A stretch of 64,000 nt of DNA from Acinetobacter wuhouensis (GTDB lineage: Bacteria > Pseudomonadota > Gammaproteobacteria > Pseudomonadales > Moraxellaceae), in the NCBI RefSeq assembly GCF_001696605.3, contig NZ_CP031716.1, positions 2,294,001 to 2,358,000 of the forward strand, read 5' to 3'. A program made the translations under genes and the position numbers. Positions 31,540 to 40,397 of the stretch are shown here, piece after piece. The notes under the pieces were generated by a model. It saw nothing but the letters and a program-made list of their open reading frames with translations, was not told the DNA's origin and made no database searches. Positions within the stretch are counted from its first letter, which is position 1; each line of letters begins with the position of its first letter.

Positions 31540-32721
31540 TCACTGTTCATCTTTATATTTAAGCAGAACTTGATGTGCAGGATGCCCTTCAGGTGTTAAC
31601 TCAATCAATCGCTCAACTGCATCAATTGCTTCTGGAAAGTGTGCAAGGTGTTTCAACAATACATCCGTTTCATTGGCTTTAAAGATCGCTTCACTTAAAC
31701 GTGACTCTAAACAATCGCGCCAAGCACATAAGAATGGACTTTCTGTTTTTGCTAAAAATACGCCTTTACACAGTTTTAAAGCAGATTCGGTATAACCTGA
31801 ATCCAGCGCATTCTCTGCTTGCAGAAAATCAGCCTCAACATGTGCCAATAAACGATAAGGGCGAGAGCCTAACATTCCCCCTAAAATATCGCGTAATTGC
31901 GACATTTCAGCTTTTAGAGTCCCCACACTCACCTTTCGCTCACCATAAAGTGATTGATGTAAATTTTCTAAATTCATGCCCTGAGGACATAAAGCGAGAA
32001 TGGTCAGAATTTCAATTTGGCGTGGTGTGAGTACGACAATTTTGCCATTAAATAAAACTTGCGGAACTGCAAAAGCACGGATAAATAAATGTTGTTGCTG
32101 ATATTCCAATAATGCTGACTGGATAATCGAAGCGCAGCGCTCTGCGGCTAACAGCCCTAGACTATTGTGATTATTCCATGTGGTTGAAAGATCAATCACA
32201 CCCAATACTTGTTTTGAATAAGGATCAATAATGGGAGAGGCATAACAAACCCAATCATGCACAGACGACATGAAATGTTCGCTGGAAAATACACAGCTTG
32301 ATTGTTGGGTTTTCAATGACAAAGCCAGTGCATTGGTTCCTACCAAATCTTCACGCCACTGCCCGCCAGCCACGAAATGAACACGTTCTGCAGCACTGCG
32401 CATTTGCCCACTGGCTGCCGACCAAATAATAGTACTACCGATATCACCGACAGCAGCAACCATGGAAGACTGCTCTGCAATATGTCTAAGTTCATCACCA
32501 CAATGTTCTATGGCTTTTTCAAGTACTGATTTACGCTCTGCTTTGACATTCATCAGCGGTGCAGCATCACGATCTTTAGGAATCGCAGCAGATTTTGAAC
32601 GTTGCCATGAACTTGCGATGCTTTGACCGAGCTGATCTGCATGTTTTAAAGACAAACTGCTACTTTGGCGTAATTGCTCAATTAGATTTCGCTTATGGGT
32701 TAACTCTTTCTGGCTCAACAT
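31540..32721 (-). CDS. GAF-domain transcriptional regulator, AcoR-like sensor with winged-helix/BTAD-like C-terminus
   Basis: In this 393-aa protein, the N-terminal half matches the sensor part of AcoR-type activators: SIASSWQRS near 30-38, and a GAF domain (about 75-215) with REDLVGTNALALSL and VLGVIDLST. Where AcoR carries a sigma-54 AAA+ ATPase and a Fis-type helix-turn-helix, this protein instead has VVLTPRQIEILTILAL (about 228-243) and a winged-helix-like segment to about 300. A helical TPR/BTAD-like tail follows. It should therefore work with sigma-70 promoters. It is divergent from the aldehyde dehydrogenase and probably senses an alcohol or aldehyde. Confidence 0.75.
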   Translation of the reverse strand: MLSQKELTHKRNLIEQLRQSSSLSLKHADQLGQSIASSWQRSKSAAIPKDRDAAPLMNVKAERKSVLEKAIEHCGDELRHIAEQSSMVAAVGDIGSTIIWSAASGQMRSAAERVHFVAGGQWREDLVGTNALALSLKTQQSSCVFSSEHFMSSVHDWVCYASPIIDPYSKQVLGVIDLSTTWNNHNSLGLLAAERCASIIQSALLEYQQQHLFIRAFAVPQVLFNGKIVVLTPRQIEILTILALCPQGMNLENLHQSLYGERKVSVGTLKAEMSQLRDILGGMLGSRPYRLLAHVEADFLQAENALDSGYTESALKLCKGVFLAKTESPFLCAWRDCLESRLSEAIFKANETDVLLKHLAHFPEAIDAVERLIELTPEGHPAHQVLLKYKDEQ

Positions 32722-33093
32722 ACGCTACATTCCTATGTAAATTGGCTAAATTTCCCAAATCCTTTCTTCTTTATTTTTTTATTCCAGTAACTATGTTTAT
32801 AAATTACTTTATCACACTAACACAACTCCCTTAGCCCTCGTCAACACAACTACTACCAAAGCGTTAGAATATGGCTAAAATTTATTTTTCCACTGGCTTT
32901 TTCGACCAACAAGAAAACATTGTCAAAGATTAAAGCATAGCCCAAATCCTCTTAAATTTTCGTCCAACCTTTCTCCTACCTTTGCCTCTCTATGCTCAAT
33001 TCATCATGTAAAGAATGACTTTCGTCATACATGCAATTTTAAACATCATGCCTATTTCATTCAGTGCATGAAAATAAGTAAAGGGATATTCTT
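32722..33093. promoter_or_regulatory. Divergent control region, regulator and aldehyde dehydrogenase
   Basis: This 372-bp region has no gene. It must hold the promoters of the regulator (minus) and the aldehyde dehydrogenase (plus), which starts after AAGGGATATTCTT. A TGGC at 32894 lacks the GC partner of a sigma-54 promoter. No convincing operator palindrome was found by eye. Confidence 0.4.
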
Positions 33094-34605
33094 ATGCGTT
33101 ATGTAGATCCAAACCAACCTGGTTCAAAAGTACAATTCAAAGCTCAATATGAAAACTTTATTGATGGAAAATGGGTTCCACCTTTAAAAGGTGAATATTT
33201 TGATAATATTTCTCCAGTAGATGGTAAAGCATTTACCAAAGTTCCTCGTTCTTCTGCAGAAGACATTGAACTTGCTCTTGATGCTGCGCATAAAGCAAAA
33301 GCGAGCTGGAACAGTTCTTCTCCGACCACTCGTTCAAATATTTTATTAAAAATTGCAGATCGCCTAGAAGAAAATCTTGAACTTCTTGCAGTTGCTGAAA
33401 CTTGGGACAATGGTAAACCTGTCCGCGAAACGCTTGCAGCAGATATTCCGCTTGCGATTGATCACTTCCGTTATTTTGCTGGCTGTATCCGTGCGCAAGA
33501 AGGCGGTATTTCTGAGATTGATGAAGATACGATCGCTTACCATTTCCATGAGCCTTTGGGTGTAGTGGGTCAAATCATTCCTTGGAACTTCCCAATTTTG
33601 ATGGCGACATGGAAACTTGCACCAGCTTTGGCTGCAGGTAACTGTATTGTCTTGAAACCTGCTGAGCAAACACCTGCAAGTATTTTAGTTCTCGTTGAAT
33701 TGATTCAAGATTTACTCCCAGCTGGCGTACTGAACGTAGTCAATGGTTTTGGTATCGAAGTTGGTCGTCCACTTGCTACAAATCCACGTATTGCGAAGAT
33801 TGCATTTACTGGTTCAACTGCGGTTGGTCAGCAAATCATGCAATATGCGACTGAAAACATCATTCCTGTAACATTGGAACTTGGCGGTAAATCTCCAAAC
33901 ATCTTCTTTGAAGATATCATGGACAAAGATGATGAATTCCTAGACAAAGCGCTTGAAGGTTTTGCAATGTTTGCATTAAACCAAGGTGAAATTTGTACTT
34001 GCCCATCACGCGCCTTGGTTCAGGAAAGCATTGCTGACAAATTCTTGGAAATGGCAGTTGAGCGTGTAAAACGTATTAAAACGGGTCATCCACTGGATAC
34101 AGATACCATGATCGGTGCGCAAGCATCTCAAGAGCAACAAGACAAAATCTTGGGTTGTATCGCTACAGGTCGTGCGGAAGGTGCGCAAGTGCTTACAGGT
34201 GGTGGCGATCGTCACGAAGTGGGCGAAGGTTTCTATATCGAACCGACCATTTTCAAAGGCAATAACAGCATGAAAATTTTCCAAGAAGAAATTTTCGGAC
34301 CTGTACTTTCTGTTGCAACATTCAAAGACTATGATGAAGCAATCAAAATCGCCAATGATACAATTTATGGTCTAGGTGCAGGCGTTTGGTCTCGTTCAGC
34401 ACATACGTCTTATCGCGCAGGTCGTGCGATTCAGGCGGGTCGAGTTTGGACTAACTGTTACCACATCTACCCTGCGCATGCTGCATTCGGTGGTTATAAG
34501 AAGTCTGGTATCGGTCGTGAAAACCACAAAATGATGCTTGATCATTATCAACAAACTAAAAACTTACTTGTAAGCTACTCAACCAAAGCAATGGGCTTCT
34601 TCTAA
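33094..34605 (+). CDS. NAD-dependent aldehyde dehydrogenase, ExaC/AldB type
   Basis: This 503-aa aldehyde dehydrogenase oxidises short aliphatic aldehydes such as acetaldehyde to acids. [10 protein letters not shown] (161-170) supplies the catalytic-site Asn. FTGSTAVGQ (238-246) is the cofactor loop, Glu262 lies in LELGGKSPN, and the catalytic nucleophile is Cys301 in [11 protein letters not shown]. The C-terminal [20 protein letters not shown] is typical of the ExaC/AcoD group. It is divergent from the GAF regulator and followed by a strong terminator. Together with the iron alcohol dehydrogenase at 28305 it makes an alcohol-to-acid route. Confidence 0.92.
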   Translation: MRYVDPNQPGSKVQFKAQYENFIDGKWVPPLKGEYFDNISPVDGKAFTKVPRSSAEDIELALDAAHKAKASWNSSSPTTRSNILLKIADRLEENLELLAVAETWDNGKPVRETLAADIPLAIDHFRYFAGCIRAQEGGISEIDEDTIAYHFHEPLGVVGQIIPWNFPILMATWKLAPALAAGNCIVLKPAEQTPASILVLVELIQDLLPAGVLNVVNGFGIEVGRPLATNPRIAKIAFTGSTAVGQQIMQYATENIIPVTLELGGKSPNIFFEDIMDKDDEFLDKALEGFAMFALNQGEICTCPSRALVQESIADKFLEMAVERVKRIKTGHPLDTDTMIGAQASQEQQDKILGCIATGRAEGAQVLTGGGDRHEVGEGFYIEPTIFKGNNSMKIFQEEIFGPVLSVATFKDYDEAIKIANDTIYGLGAGVWSRSAHTSYRAGRAIQAGRVWTNCYHIYPAHAAFGGYKKSGIGRENHKMMLDHYQQTKNLLVSYSTKAMGFF

Positions 34606-34630
34606 ATTTTAGAACTAAATTAAATATGAA

Positions 34631-34661
34631 ATAAAGCGAACTTCGGTTCGCTTTATTTTTT
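34631..34661 (+). terminator. Intrinsic terminator with TTCG tetraloop, after aldehyde dehydrogenase
   Basis: ATAAAGCGAA / TTCGCTTTAT stem closed by C(TTCG)G and followed by TTTTT. Confidence 0.92.
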
Positions 34662-34734
34662 ATGTCGCGAATTAAAAACAGATGTTACACACTTTAAAAA
34701 CTATGCGCCTTTCAAACTGTTTTAGAGCATACTC

Positions 34735-34930
34735 GGCGGAGTCTTATGTCGAAAGTTTTAATTTCAGGGTTAGCCTGCGGCTCGCCCTACTTTTTTTTCG
34801 GAAAAAGTAGGCAAAACCATTGTCATTCGCAAAACTCGTCAATTACCATCTTTTGATTGATATATCGCGGAAACATTAACTTACAGATGTAGTCCTGCCT
34901 CAAACAGTTGCGAATGACGTTACCGCGTAT
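34735..34930 (+). repeat. Structured intergenic repeat, copy A
   Basis: First of three related elements of about 200 bp (others at 37749-37974 and 43501-43697). It runs from CGGAGTCTTAT to CCGCGTAT. It contains a small hairpin AGCC-TGC-GGCT near 34772. A 26-nt hairpin at 34786-34811 has arms CCTACTTTTT and AAAAAGTAGG with loop TTTCGG. A long-range helix joins GTCATTCGCAA (34822-34832) to TTGCGAATGAC (34908-34918). It lies between convergent genes. A 36-codon reading frame (MSKVLISGLACGSPY...) crosses it but is closed by a stop in copy B, so coding is doubtful. No transposase is associated. Confidence 0.85.
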
Positions 34931-34991
34931 CCAATTTTATTGAGAAACAAAAAGTGTTTTAACTTACTGCATAACATTTTTAAAATAAAAC

Positions 34992-35879
34992 TTAAACCTT
35001 CTGCGCAATCTCTATAAACGCCTTTGCAATTGGACTGATCTGCTTTTTATTCTTTACTGCCAAACCGATTGAACGCTTAATATTGGGTGATAAAGGCAAT
35101 TTCTGCACATTGGGAAATAACGTCATCAATTCCTGATTCAATGCCATATCCGCCACAATCGAAATCCCTGCATGATTATTCACCATATTAATAATGGTTA
35201 AAATCTGCGAAAAATGACACTTAATTTTAGGGCTTAGATTAGCTTTTCTAAACATTTCAGTAACATGACTTTGACTGCCTGCTGAAGTCATTAAAAATGG
35301 ATGCTCGACTAATTCCTGCAAACTCACGGCACTTTGCTTTGAAAGTTCATAAGATTTTGGAATCAAAGCCACAAAAATATCATTCATCACAGAGAATGTA
35401 TCAAAGCGCTCATCAGGCAACACCACAAACCCCACATCAATACGGCGCTCCTGAATCCATTGTGCAATATCTTTGTCTGTACCCTCTTTGATAAATACTT
35501 CAATATTGGGATATTCAATGCTAAATTTTTCTAAAATCAGTGGAATCAGCACATTGGATGAAGATGCACCAAAAGAACCAATACGCAATGTACCCGAATG
35601 AAAACCATGAATATCCGAAATTTCTTGTTTTAATTGATTGGAAATATTAAGAATTTCCTGCACATGTAACAACAGACGAGCGCCTGCTTCAGTGAGTTCT
35701 ACTTCGTTATGATCACGATGGAATAAGGTCACTGCCCAATCTTGTTCCAAACTTTTAATTGCATGAGAAATCGCAGATTTCGAAATTTGCAAATGATGTG
35801 CCACGACTGTAAAACTTTTCTGCTCTGCCAAAAGCGCAAAAATACTTAATTGGGTAAAAGTCATGCACACATTGCTCAT
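34992..35879 (-). CDS. LysR family transcriptional regulator
   Basis: This 295-aa regulator has an N-terminal winged helix-turn-helix (FTQLSIFALLAEQKSFTVVA, then SKSAISHAIKSLEQ, about 7-50) and the standard linker ending TEAGARLL. The effector-binding domain (about 90-290) begins LRIGSFGASSSNVLIPLILE. It is divergent from an AEC-family transporter gene, the usual LysR arrangement with its target. The ligand is unknown. The gene ends 62 bases from repeat copy A. Confidence 0.9.
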   Translation of the reverse strand: MSNVCMTFTQLSIFALLAEQKSFTVVAHHLQISKSAISHAIKSLEQDWAVTLFHRDHNEVELTEAGARLLLHVQEILNISNQLKQEISDIHGFHSGTLRIGSFGASSSNVLIPLILEKFSIEYPNIEVFIKEGTDKDIAQWIQERRIDVGFVVLPDERFDTFSVMNDIFVALIPKSYELSKQSAVSLQELVEHPFLMTSAGSQSHVTEMFRKANLSPKIKCHFSQILTIINMVNNHAGISIVADMALNQELMTLFPNVQKLPLSPNIKRSIGLAVKNKKQISPIAKAFIEIAQKV

Positions 35880-35911
35880 GAGTAAAAACTCATTTTACCA
35901 TGAAGTATTAT

Positions 35912-35924
35912 TAGGAATATCCTA
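35912..35924. promoter_or_regulatory. Candidate LysR operator palindrome
   Basis: TAGGA-ATA-TCCTA lies in the 117-bp gap between the divergent lysR and transporter genes. Dyad symmetry and position fit a LysR recognition half-box, but binding is not shown. Confidence 0.4.
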
Positions 35925-35996
35925 TACTCAAATTCAGCTATCAATTGTCACAAATGAATTGTTTCAGCCCAATTCAGTAAGGATCAGGCAGCGCAC

Positions 35997-36914
35997 ATGT
36001 TACAAATGATCAATATTCTATTTTCACCGATTGCACTGATTGCCTTGGGATTCTATCTATTCCAATCGCGTACTTTGGATGAAAAATTTTGGAATGGTGC
36101 TGAAAAGCTGAATTATTATGTACTGTTTCCCTCATTGCTGTTTAGTTCATTGGCGAGTGCCAATATGCACATGGGACACCTCGACAGCATTTTGATGGTG
36201 ATTTTTGCCATGATGGCGATCATCATTGTCAGTACCTATATTTTTGCTAAACTGAATAAAAGCCCAGATGCACATTTCGGGGTATATATCCAGAGTCTGA
36301 TTCGGTTTAATACTTATATTGGGCTTTCGATTGCAACCACACTACCCAACCCTGAAATTAGAAGTATTTTGGTCAATATTTTGGCAATCGCCATTCCTTT
36401 TGTAAATGTAGTGTCCATTCTTTCACTGACACCGAAAAATCAATTAAATATCAAAAATATTGCGATTTCATTGATCAAAAACCCTTTGATTAATTCCTGT
36501 ATTCTTGGCATTGCTTTTAACCTATTACAGATTCCGATTTGGACGGGTTTTCAAAGTTTATTACAGGCATTTTCAAGTAGCAGTCTAATGTTAGGCTTAC
36601 TGTGTGTTGGTACGGCAATTCAATTTAAAGGCGTGCAAGCCTATTTCAAAACCGCATTCATCATTAGCTTGGCAAGATTGTGTATCATTCCAATCGTGAC
36701 ATTTATCGTATTGCAATTTTTTTATCTGAATTACGCAGCTGTCATCGCGATCATGATTTTCTTTTCTATCCCGACTGCTTCAGCCTCGTATATTTTAACC
36801 AAGTTACTGAATGGTGATTATCAACTCATGGCTGCTGTGATCAGCTTACAGACGATTTTGTCAGTATTTACATTGGCGATCATGTTGGCTTTGCTTCAAA
36901 GTTATTATTTTTAA
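35997..36914 (+). CDS. AEC family transporter (auxin-efflux-carrier type permease)
   Basis: This 305-aa integral inner-membrane protein has about ten hydrophobic segments in two sets of five. It starts IALIALGFYLFQSR, has central TYIGLSIATTLPNPEI, and ends SIPTASASYILTKLLNGDYQLMAAVISLQT, the most conserved part of the AEC family. Members export or import small organic acids such as malate or malonate, or amino-acid derivatives; the substrate is unknown. It is divergent from the LysR gene that probably controls it. The next possible start is Met4. Confidence 0.88.
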   Translation: MLQMINILFSPIALIALGFYLFQSRTLDEKFWNGAEKLNYYVLFPSLLFSSLASANMHMGHLDSILMVIFAMMAIIIVSTYIFAKLNKSPDAHFGVYIQSLIRFNTYIGLSIATTLPNPEIRSILVNILAIAIPFVNVVSILSLTPKNQLNIKNIAISLIKNPLINSCILGIAFNLLQIPIWTGFQSLLQAFSSSSLMLGLLCVGTAIQFKGVQAYFKTAFIISLARLCIIPIVTFIVLQFFYLNYAAVIAIMIFFSIPTASASYILTKLLNGDYQLMAAVISLQTILSVFTLAIMLALLQSYYF

Positions 36915-37011
36915 AACTGATTCAGTAGCTTACATATTCATCTACATGATAAATTGATATTGTTATTTAGAATTTTAGATTCAAAACATATCCAAAAGAA
37001 TATCGGAAGTT

Positions 37012-37045
37012 CCTTCTCCCTTTGGGAGAAGGCTAGGATGAGGTT
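37012..37045 (+). repeat. REP-like palindromic element, copy 2
   Basis: CCTTCTCCC (37012-37020), TTT, GGGAGAAGG (37024-37032), then CTAGGATGAGG and a T-run. It has the same layout as 24821-24854 but the opposite orientation. It lies between the convergent transporter and isomerase genes, and the hairpin plus T-run could terminate the plus-strand transcript. Confidence 0.65.
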
Positions 37046-37054
37046 TTTTAAATA

Positions 37055-37651
37055 CTATTCAACCGCTTGCAATGCATGTTCCACAAAATGTAAGTGATCA
37101 ACACCCCAATACATTTCATCCCCCACAAACCACGTTGGCGCACCAAAAACACCTCGTTCAATGGCTTCCTCAGTCACTTGTTTAAGCTGATTTTTAACTT
37201 GATCATCGGCAAGCCATGTTTGTACCTGATTAATATCAAGTTCCAGTGATTGCGCCAATGTAACCAGTTCATTCATATCATTTAAGTTTTTCGGCTGTCC
37301 AAACATTGCATCAAATAAACCTTGCAACACTTTTTGAAAATTTTCAGGCTGATACAGTTGCACGGCTGTAATCAAACGCATCAGGTTCAAGGTATTAATC
37401 GGGAAATACGGATTCATTTGCACAGGAATATTCCAAAGTTTTGACCATCTGCCCAAATCAATCATCGAATAACGTGCTTTGGCAGGAACCGCCATCGGAC
37501 TACTATTCCCTGTTGCCTTAAAAACACCGCCCAATAACATCGGTTTCCAAATAATTTCTGCTTGATGTTGCGTCGCAATCTGCTGAATACGGTAAAAACC
37601 CACATAACTATATGGACTACCAAAATCAAAATAGAATTCCACTTGTTTCAT
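37055..37651 (-). CDS. DsbA-family 2-hydroxychromene-2-carboxylate isomerase-like protein
   Basis: This 198-aa thioredoxin-fold protein of the HCCA isomerase / kappa-GST group has the N-terminal signature EFYFDFGSPYSYVGFYRI (5-22) with the catalytic-type Ser12 and no CxxC. The helical insertion is complete, and the C-terminal AIERGVFGAPTWFVGDEMYWGVDHL (about 165-188) is characteristic. HCCA isomerases use glutathione in naphthalene breakdown, but most chromosomal members have unknown substrates. No aromatic degradation genes are near. It is inside the segment flanked by inverted repeat copies A and B. Confidence 0.85.
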   Translation of the reverse strand: MKQVEFYFDFGSPYSYVGFYRIQQIATQHQAEIIWKPMLLGGVFKATGNSSPMAVPAKARYSMIDLGRWSKLWNIPVQMNPYFPINTLNLMRLITAVQLYQPENFQKVLQGLFDAMFGQPKNLNDMNELVTLAQSLELDINQVQTWLADDQVKNQLKQVTEEAIERGVFGAPTWFVGDEMYWGVDHLHFVEHALQAVE

Positions 37652-37748
37652 TTTGCTTTCCTTATCATTTAAATCGAATCAATTTCCTTAAATTACTATC
37701 TGCTATTACATCGTAATGTAAAAAACTTATTAACCTTGATGAATATTG

Positions 37749-37974
37749 ATACGCAATAACATCATCCGCAACTGTTCGAGGCAGGGCTACATCTGATACA
37801 TACTGTTTTTGCGACGCAATTAATCAATATTTAGTAGCTGACGAGTTTTGCGGTGAGGAGCAACGCTCCGCAAGGTGGTTTTCTTGCGAAGCTTCGCTTC
37901 TCATTTTCCGAAAAAAAAGTAGGGCGAGCCGCAGGCTAATCCTGAAATTAAAACTTTTGATATAAGACTCCGTC
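37749..37974 (-). repeat. Structured intergenic repeat, copy B (rearranged centre)
   Basis: In minus-strand reading it matches copy A from CGGAGTCTTAT through AGCCTGCGGCTCGCCCTAC and the T-run. It matches again from GCAAAACTCGTCA to GCCTCGAACAGTTGCGGATG and GCGTAT. The 3' arm of the T-rich hairpin is replaced by about 45 bp that carry their own palindromes (GCGAAGCTTCGC at 37886-37897 and GGAGC-AAC-GCTCC near 37857). The long-range helix is reduced to about 6 bp (CCGCAA/TTGCGG) but still pairs after base changes. It lies between the isomerase and SDR genes, inverted relative to copy A. Confidence 0.8.
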
Positions 37975-38056
37975 TAAAACGTTAAATAATTTTAGCTTTT
38001 AACTTCAAATACTTACGAAATTTAAATTTTTTCATTCAATTAATCATCAAACAGTA

Positions 38057-38800
38057 TCACCACTTTTCAATCCAAGGACGTAAATCCAATTCATGCGTCC
38101 ATGCATCACGAGGTTGTTGTGCAATATGCCAATAATTTTCCGCAATATGCTCAGGATTTAAAATACCATCCTGATCTTTCTTTTCATACAAATGCGGAAA
38201 CGTATTCTTAATAAAATCAGTATCAATCGCGCCATCCACCACTACATGCGCCACATGAATATTTTGTGGACCAAGCTCACGTGCCATACTTTGTGCCAAG
38301 GCACGAAGCGCATGTTTTGCCCCTGCAAATGCAGCAAAATAAGCAGAACCACGCATACCTGCGGTTGCACCTGTAAAAATGATTGTACCTCGTTGACGAG
38401 TCACCATTCGTTTAGCCACTTCACGTCCAACAAGGAATGCCGCAAAACATGCCATTTCCCAAATCTTAAAATATTTACGTGCTGTTTCTTCTAAAATACT
38501 GCACGGTACATTCGCACCAATATTAAAAACTAAAACATCAATTTCACCAATATTCGCTTCAATCTCTTCAATCAGTTGAATAACCTCTTCCTCCTTACGT
38601 GCATCGGATGCAAAACCATAAGCAACACCGCCAAATCCTTCTATTTCTTGAATCAAAGGCTGTAACTTATCCGCATTACGGCGTGTCATACAGCTAATAT
38701 ATCCACCTTGTGCAAAACGTTTTGCAATTGCACCACCTGTGGCATCCCCCGCACCAATCACGAGTGCCACTTTATTTCCCTGCTGTTTTAATTCATTCAT
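38057..38800 (-). CDS. Atypical SDR oxidoreductase lacking the catalytic tyrosine
   Basis: In this SDR-fold protein (247 aa from ATG), the cofactor motif is VIGAGDATGGAI (14-25), with FNIGAN replacing NNAG. The YxxxK position reads FAGAK, so the usual catalytic Tyr is Phe158 with Lys162 kept, and the catalytic Ser is replaced by Thr/Gly (FTGATAG). It may bind NAD(P) with a changed or lost reductase activity. A longer frame begins at GTG 38812; ATG 38800 is preferred because GTGAG precedes it at 7 bases. It is divergent from a TetR gene with an operator-like palindrome between them. Confidence 0.8.
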   Translation of the reverse strand: MNELKQQGNKVALVIGAGDATGGAIAKRFAQGGYISCMTRRNADKLQPLIQEIEGFGGVAYGFASDARKEEEVIQLIEEIEANIGEIDVLVFNIGANVPCSILEETARKYFKIWEMACFAAFLVGREVAKRMVTRQRGTIIFTGATAGMRGSAYFAAFAGAKHALRALAQSMARELGPQNIHVAHVVVDGAIDTDFIKNTFPHLYEKKDQDGILNPEHIAENYWHIAQQPRDAWTHELDLRPWIEKW

Positions 38801-38853
38801 TATTGTGCTCACTTTAAACGAACAATACGGTTGTTAAATTACCCATTAATAAA

Positions 38854-38887
38854 ATAACGATCGTTATCATAACGATTACTATGTTAT
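38854..38887. promoter_or_regulatory. Candidate TetR operators between SDR and tetR genes
   Basis: A perfect 14-bp palindrome, ATAACGA-TCGTTAT (38854-38867), is followed by a second imperfect dyad, ATAAC...GTTAT (38869-38887), which repeats the ATAACGAT half-site. Position between divergent genes and palindrome size fit a TetR-family autoregulatory operator. Confidence 0.6.
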
Positions 38888-38981
38888 AATTCCCCAACAT
38901 CGTCAAGCTTAATTTATAATCAAATAATTTAAGCTCATGACAATAATTATATTTATTCCGTTGAATATGTGAGATAGCACA

Positions 38982-39551
38982 ATGCGTTATAAATCAGGCT
39001 ATAAAGCTGAGAAACGTCAAGAGTTATTGGACATCAGTGGTCAAATTGCCAAAAAAAATGGCTTTAGTGCCACAGGTGTAGACAGTTTTATGAAAGCTGC
39101 AGGTGTGACCAGCGGTGCTTTTTATTCTCACTTTTCATCTAAATCTGATTTATTCAAAGCTTTGATTGAAAATGAATTACAACACAGTCTTCAAATGTGG
39201 CAAGACAATCCACATCAAGAGGATGCTGAAGCGTGGATGGACTTTGAACTCAATCGCTACCTGTCAATTTCTCATGTAGATCGTCCTGATCATGGCTGTG
39301 TATTGCCGACTTTAGCCAGTGAAGTTGCTCGTTCTGAGATTGACATAAAACAAGTGTATCAAGCTGAACTGCTCCGCGGTCAGCACCTTTTTATGAAACA
39401 TTTGGGCAGTGAAGAAAAAGCATGGGCGGTGATGTGCCAATTGGTCGGAGCAATACTGATGGCACGTAGCATGACAGATGAATCGATCAAATTGTTGATT
39501 TTAGAATCAAGCAAACAGTGTATTAAAGCCATGTTGCAAAAGGCATCATAA
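38982..39551 (+). CDS. TetR/AcrR family transcriptional regulator
   Basis: This 189-aa repressor-type protein has an N-terminal helix-turn-helix at about 10-55 (RQELLDISGQIAKKNGFSATG, then AAGVTSGAFYSHFSSKSDLF, the typical recognition-helix signature). It has a C-terminal helical ligand-binding domain with RPDHGCVLPTLASEVAR. It is divergent from the atypical SDR gene, with palindromic sites between them, so it probably represses both itself and the SDR. Confidence 0.9.
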   Translation: MRYKSGYKAEKRQELLDISGQIAKKNGFSATGVDSFMKAAGVTSGAFYSHFSSKSDLFKALIENELQHSLQMWQDNPHQEDAEAWMDFELNRYLSISHVDRPDHGCVLPTLASEVARSEIDIKQVYQAELLRGQHLFMKHLGSEEKAWAVMCQLVGAILMARSMTDESIKLLILESSKQCIKAMLQKAS

Positions 39552-39617
39552 TTTTATATTTAAGCTCACTATAAACTGCTATAAATACGCTATATTCCTT
39601 ATAAAACCGTATAAATC

Positions 39618-40334
39618 ATGACTGCTCCAACATCTGCTTTGCCTAAAACGATCTATGCAATTCAACATTTAGCTTTTGAAGATTTGGGTATTCTTGAAGA
39701 TACCTTTTATGAACACGATTATCGGGTTCGCTACTTTGAGGCAGGTGTTGATGATTTAAAGAAAGCCTTTGAATTTGAGGGCTTGGTGATTATTTTAGGT
39801 GGTCCGATTGGGGTCTATGAAACAGAAGACTATCCATTTTTAAATGATGAAATTGCCTATTTAAAACAACGTTTAGCAAAAAACTTACCCACGATTGGGA
39901 TTTGTTTGGGTGCACAACTGATTGCCCATGCTTTGGGGGCAAAAGTTTATGCAGGACACCAGAAAGAAATTGGTTGGTCTAAATTAAAGATTCAAAATAT
40001 TCCAAATAATCCGTTATTGCCTTTGGAAAATACTGAAGTTTTGCATTGGCATGGTGATACTTTTGATTTGCCTGAACATGCTGAATTATTGGCGAGTTCA
40101 GAAATCTACTCGAATCAAGCTTTTAGAATCGGACAAAATATTTTAGCGCTGCAATTTCATGTCGAAGTGGCTGCTGACAGTATGGAAAAATGGCTCATTG
40201 GTCATACGTGTGAATTACGCAAAGCTGAAATCAACATTCCACTGTTACGTGATGACAATGAAAAATATGCGCCTATTTTAGAGACCAAATCTCCGCAGGT
40301 TTTAGCGAACGTTATGAACCAGTTAAGTTTTTAA
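39618..40334 (+). CDS. Class I glutamine amidotransferase-like protein
   Basis: This 238-aa protein is related to the GMP-synthase glutaminase domain. The nucleophile elbow is GICLGAQLIAHALG with Cys96, and the His-x-Glu pair is His181/Glu183 in LQFHVEV, so the triad is complete. LILGGPIGVYE (59-69) is the oxyanion strand. No synthetase domain is attached. Stand-alone members include gamma-glutamyl-polyamine hydrolase-like and uncharacterised enzymes; the substrate here is unknown. The gene follows tetR by 66 bases and may be cotranscribed. Confidence 0.85.
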   Translation: MTAPTSALPKTIYAIQHLAFEDLGILEDTFYEHDYRVRYFEAGVDDLKKAFEFEGLVIILGGPIGVYETEDYPFLNDEIAYLKQRLAKNLPTIGICLGAQLIAHALGAKVYAGHQKEIGWSKLKIQNIPNNPLLPLENTEVLHWHGDTFDLPEHAELLASSEIYSNQAFRIGQNILALQFHVEVAADSMEKWLIGHTCELRKAEINIPLLRDDNEKYAPILETKSPQVLANVMNQLSF

Positions 40335-40348
40335 TTTTTCATGTGATA

Positions 40349-40378
40349 AAAAAGCACTCAAATTGAGTGCTTTCTTTT
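40349..40378. terminator. Bidirectional terminator
   Basis: AAAGCACTCAA / TTGAGTGCTTT perfect 11-bp stem with a 1-nt loop and A/T runs on both sides. It lies between the convergent amidotransferase and yceI genes. Confidence 0.88.
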
Positions 40379-40397
40379 AAATATCTGTTTTACAAAA

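Noticed and set aside
32880..32910. Sigma-54 promoter for the aldehyde dehydrogenase
   Set aside because: A TGGC is present, but there is no GC element at the right spacing, and the adjacent regulator lacks the AAA+ domain.
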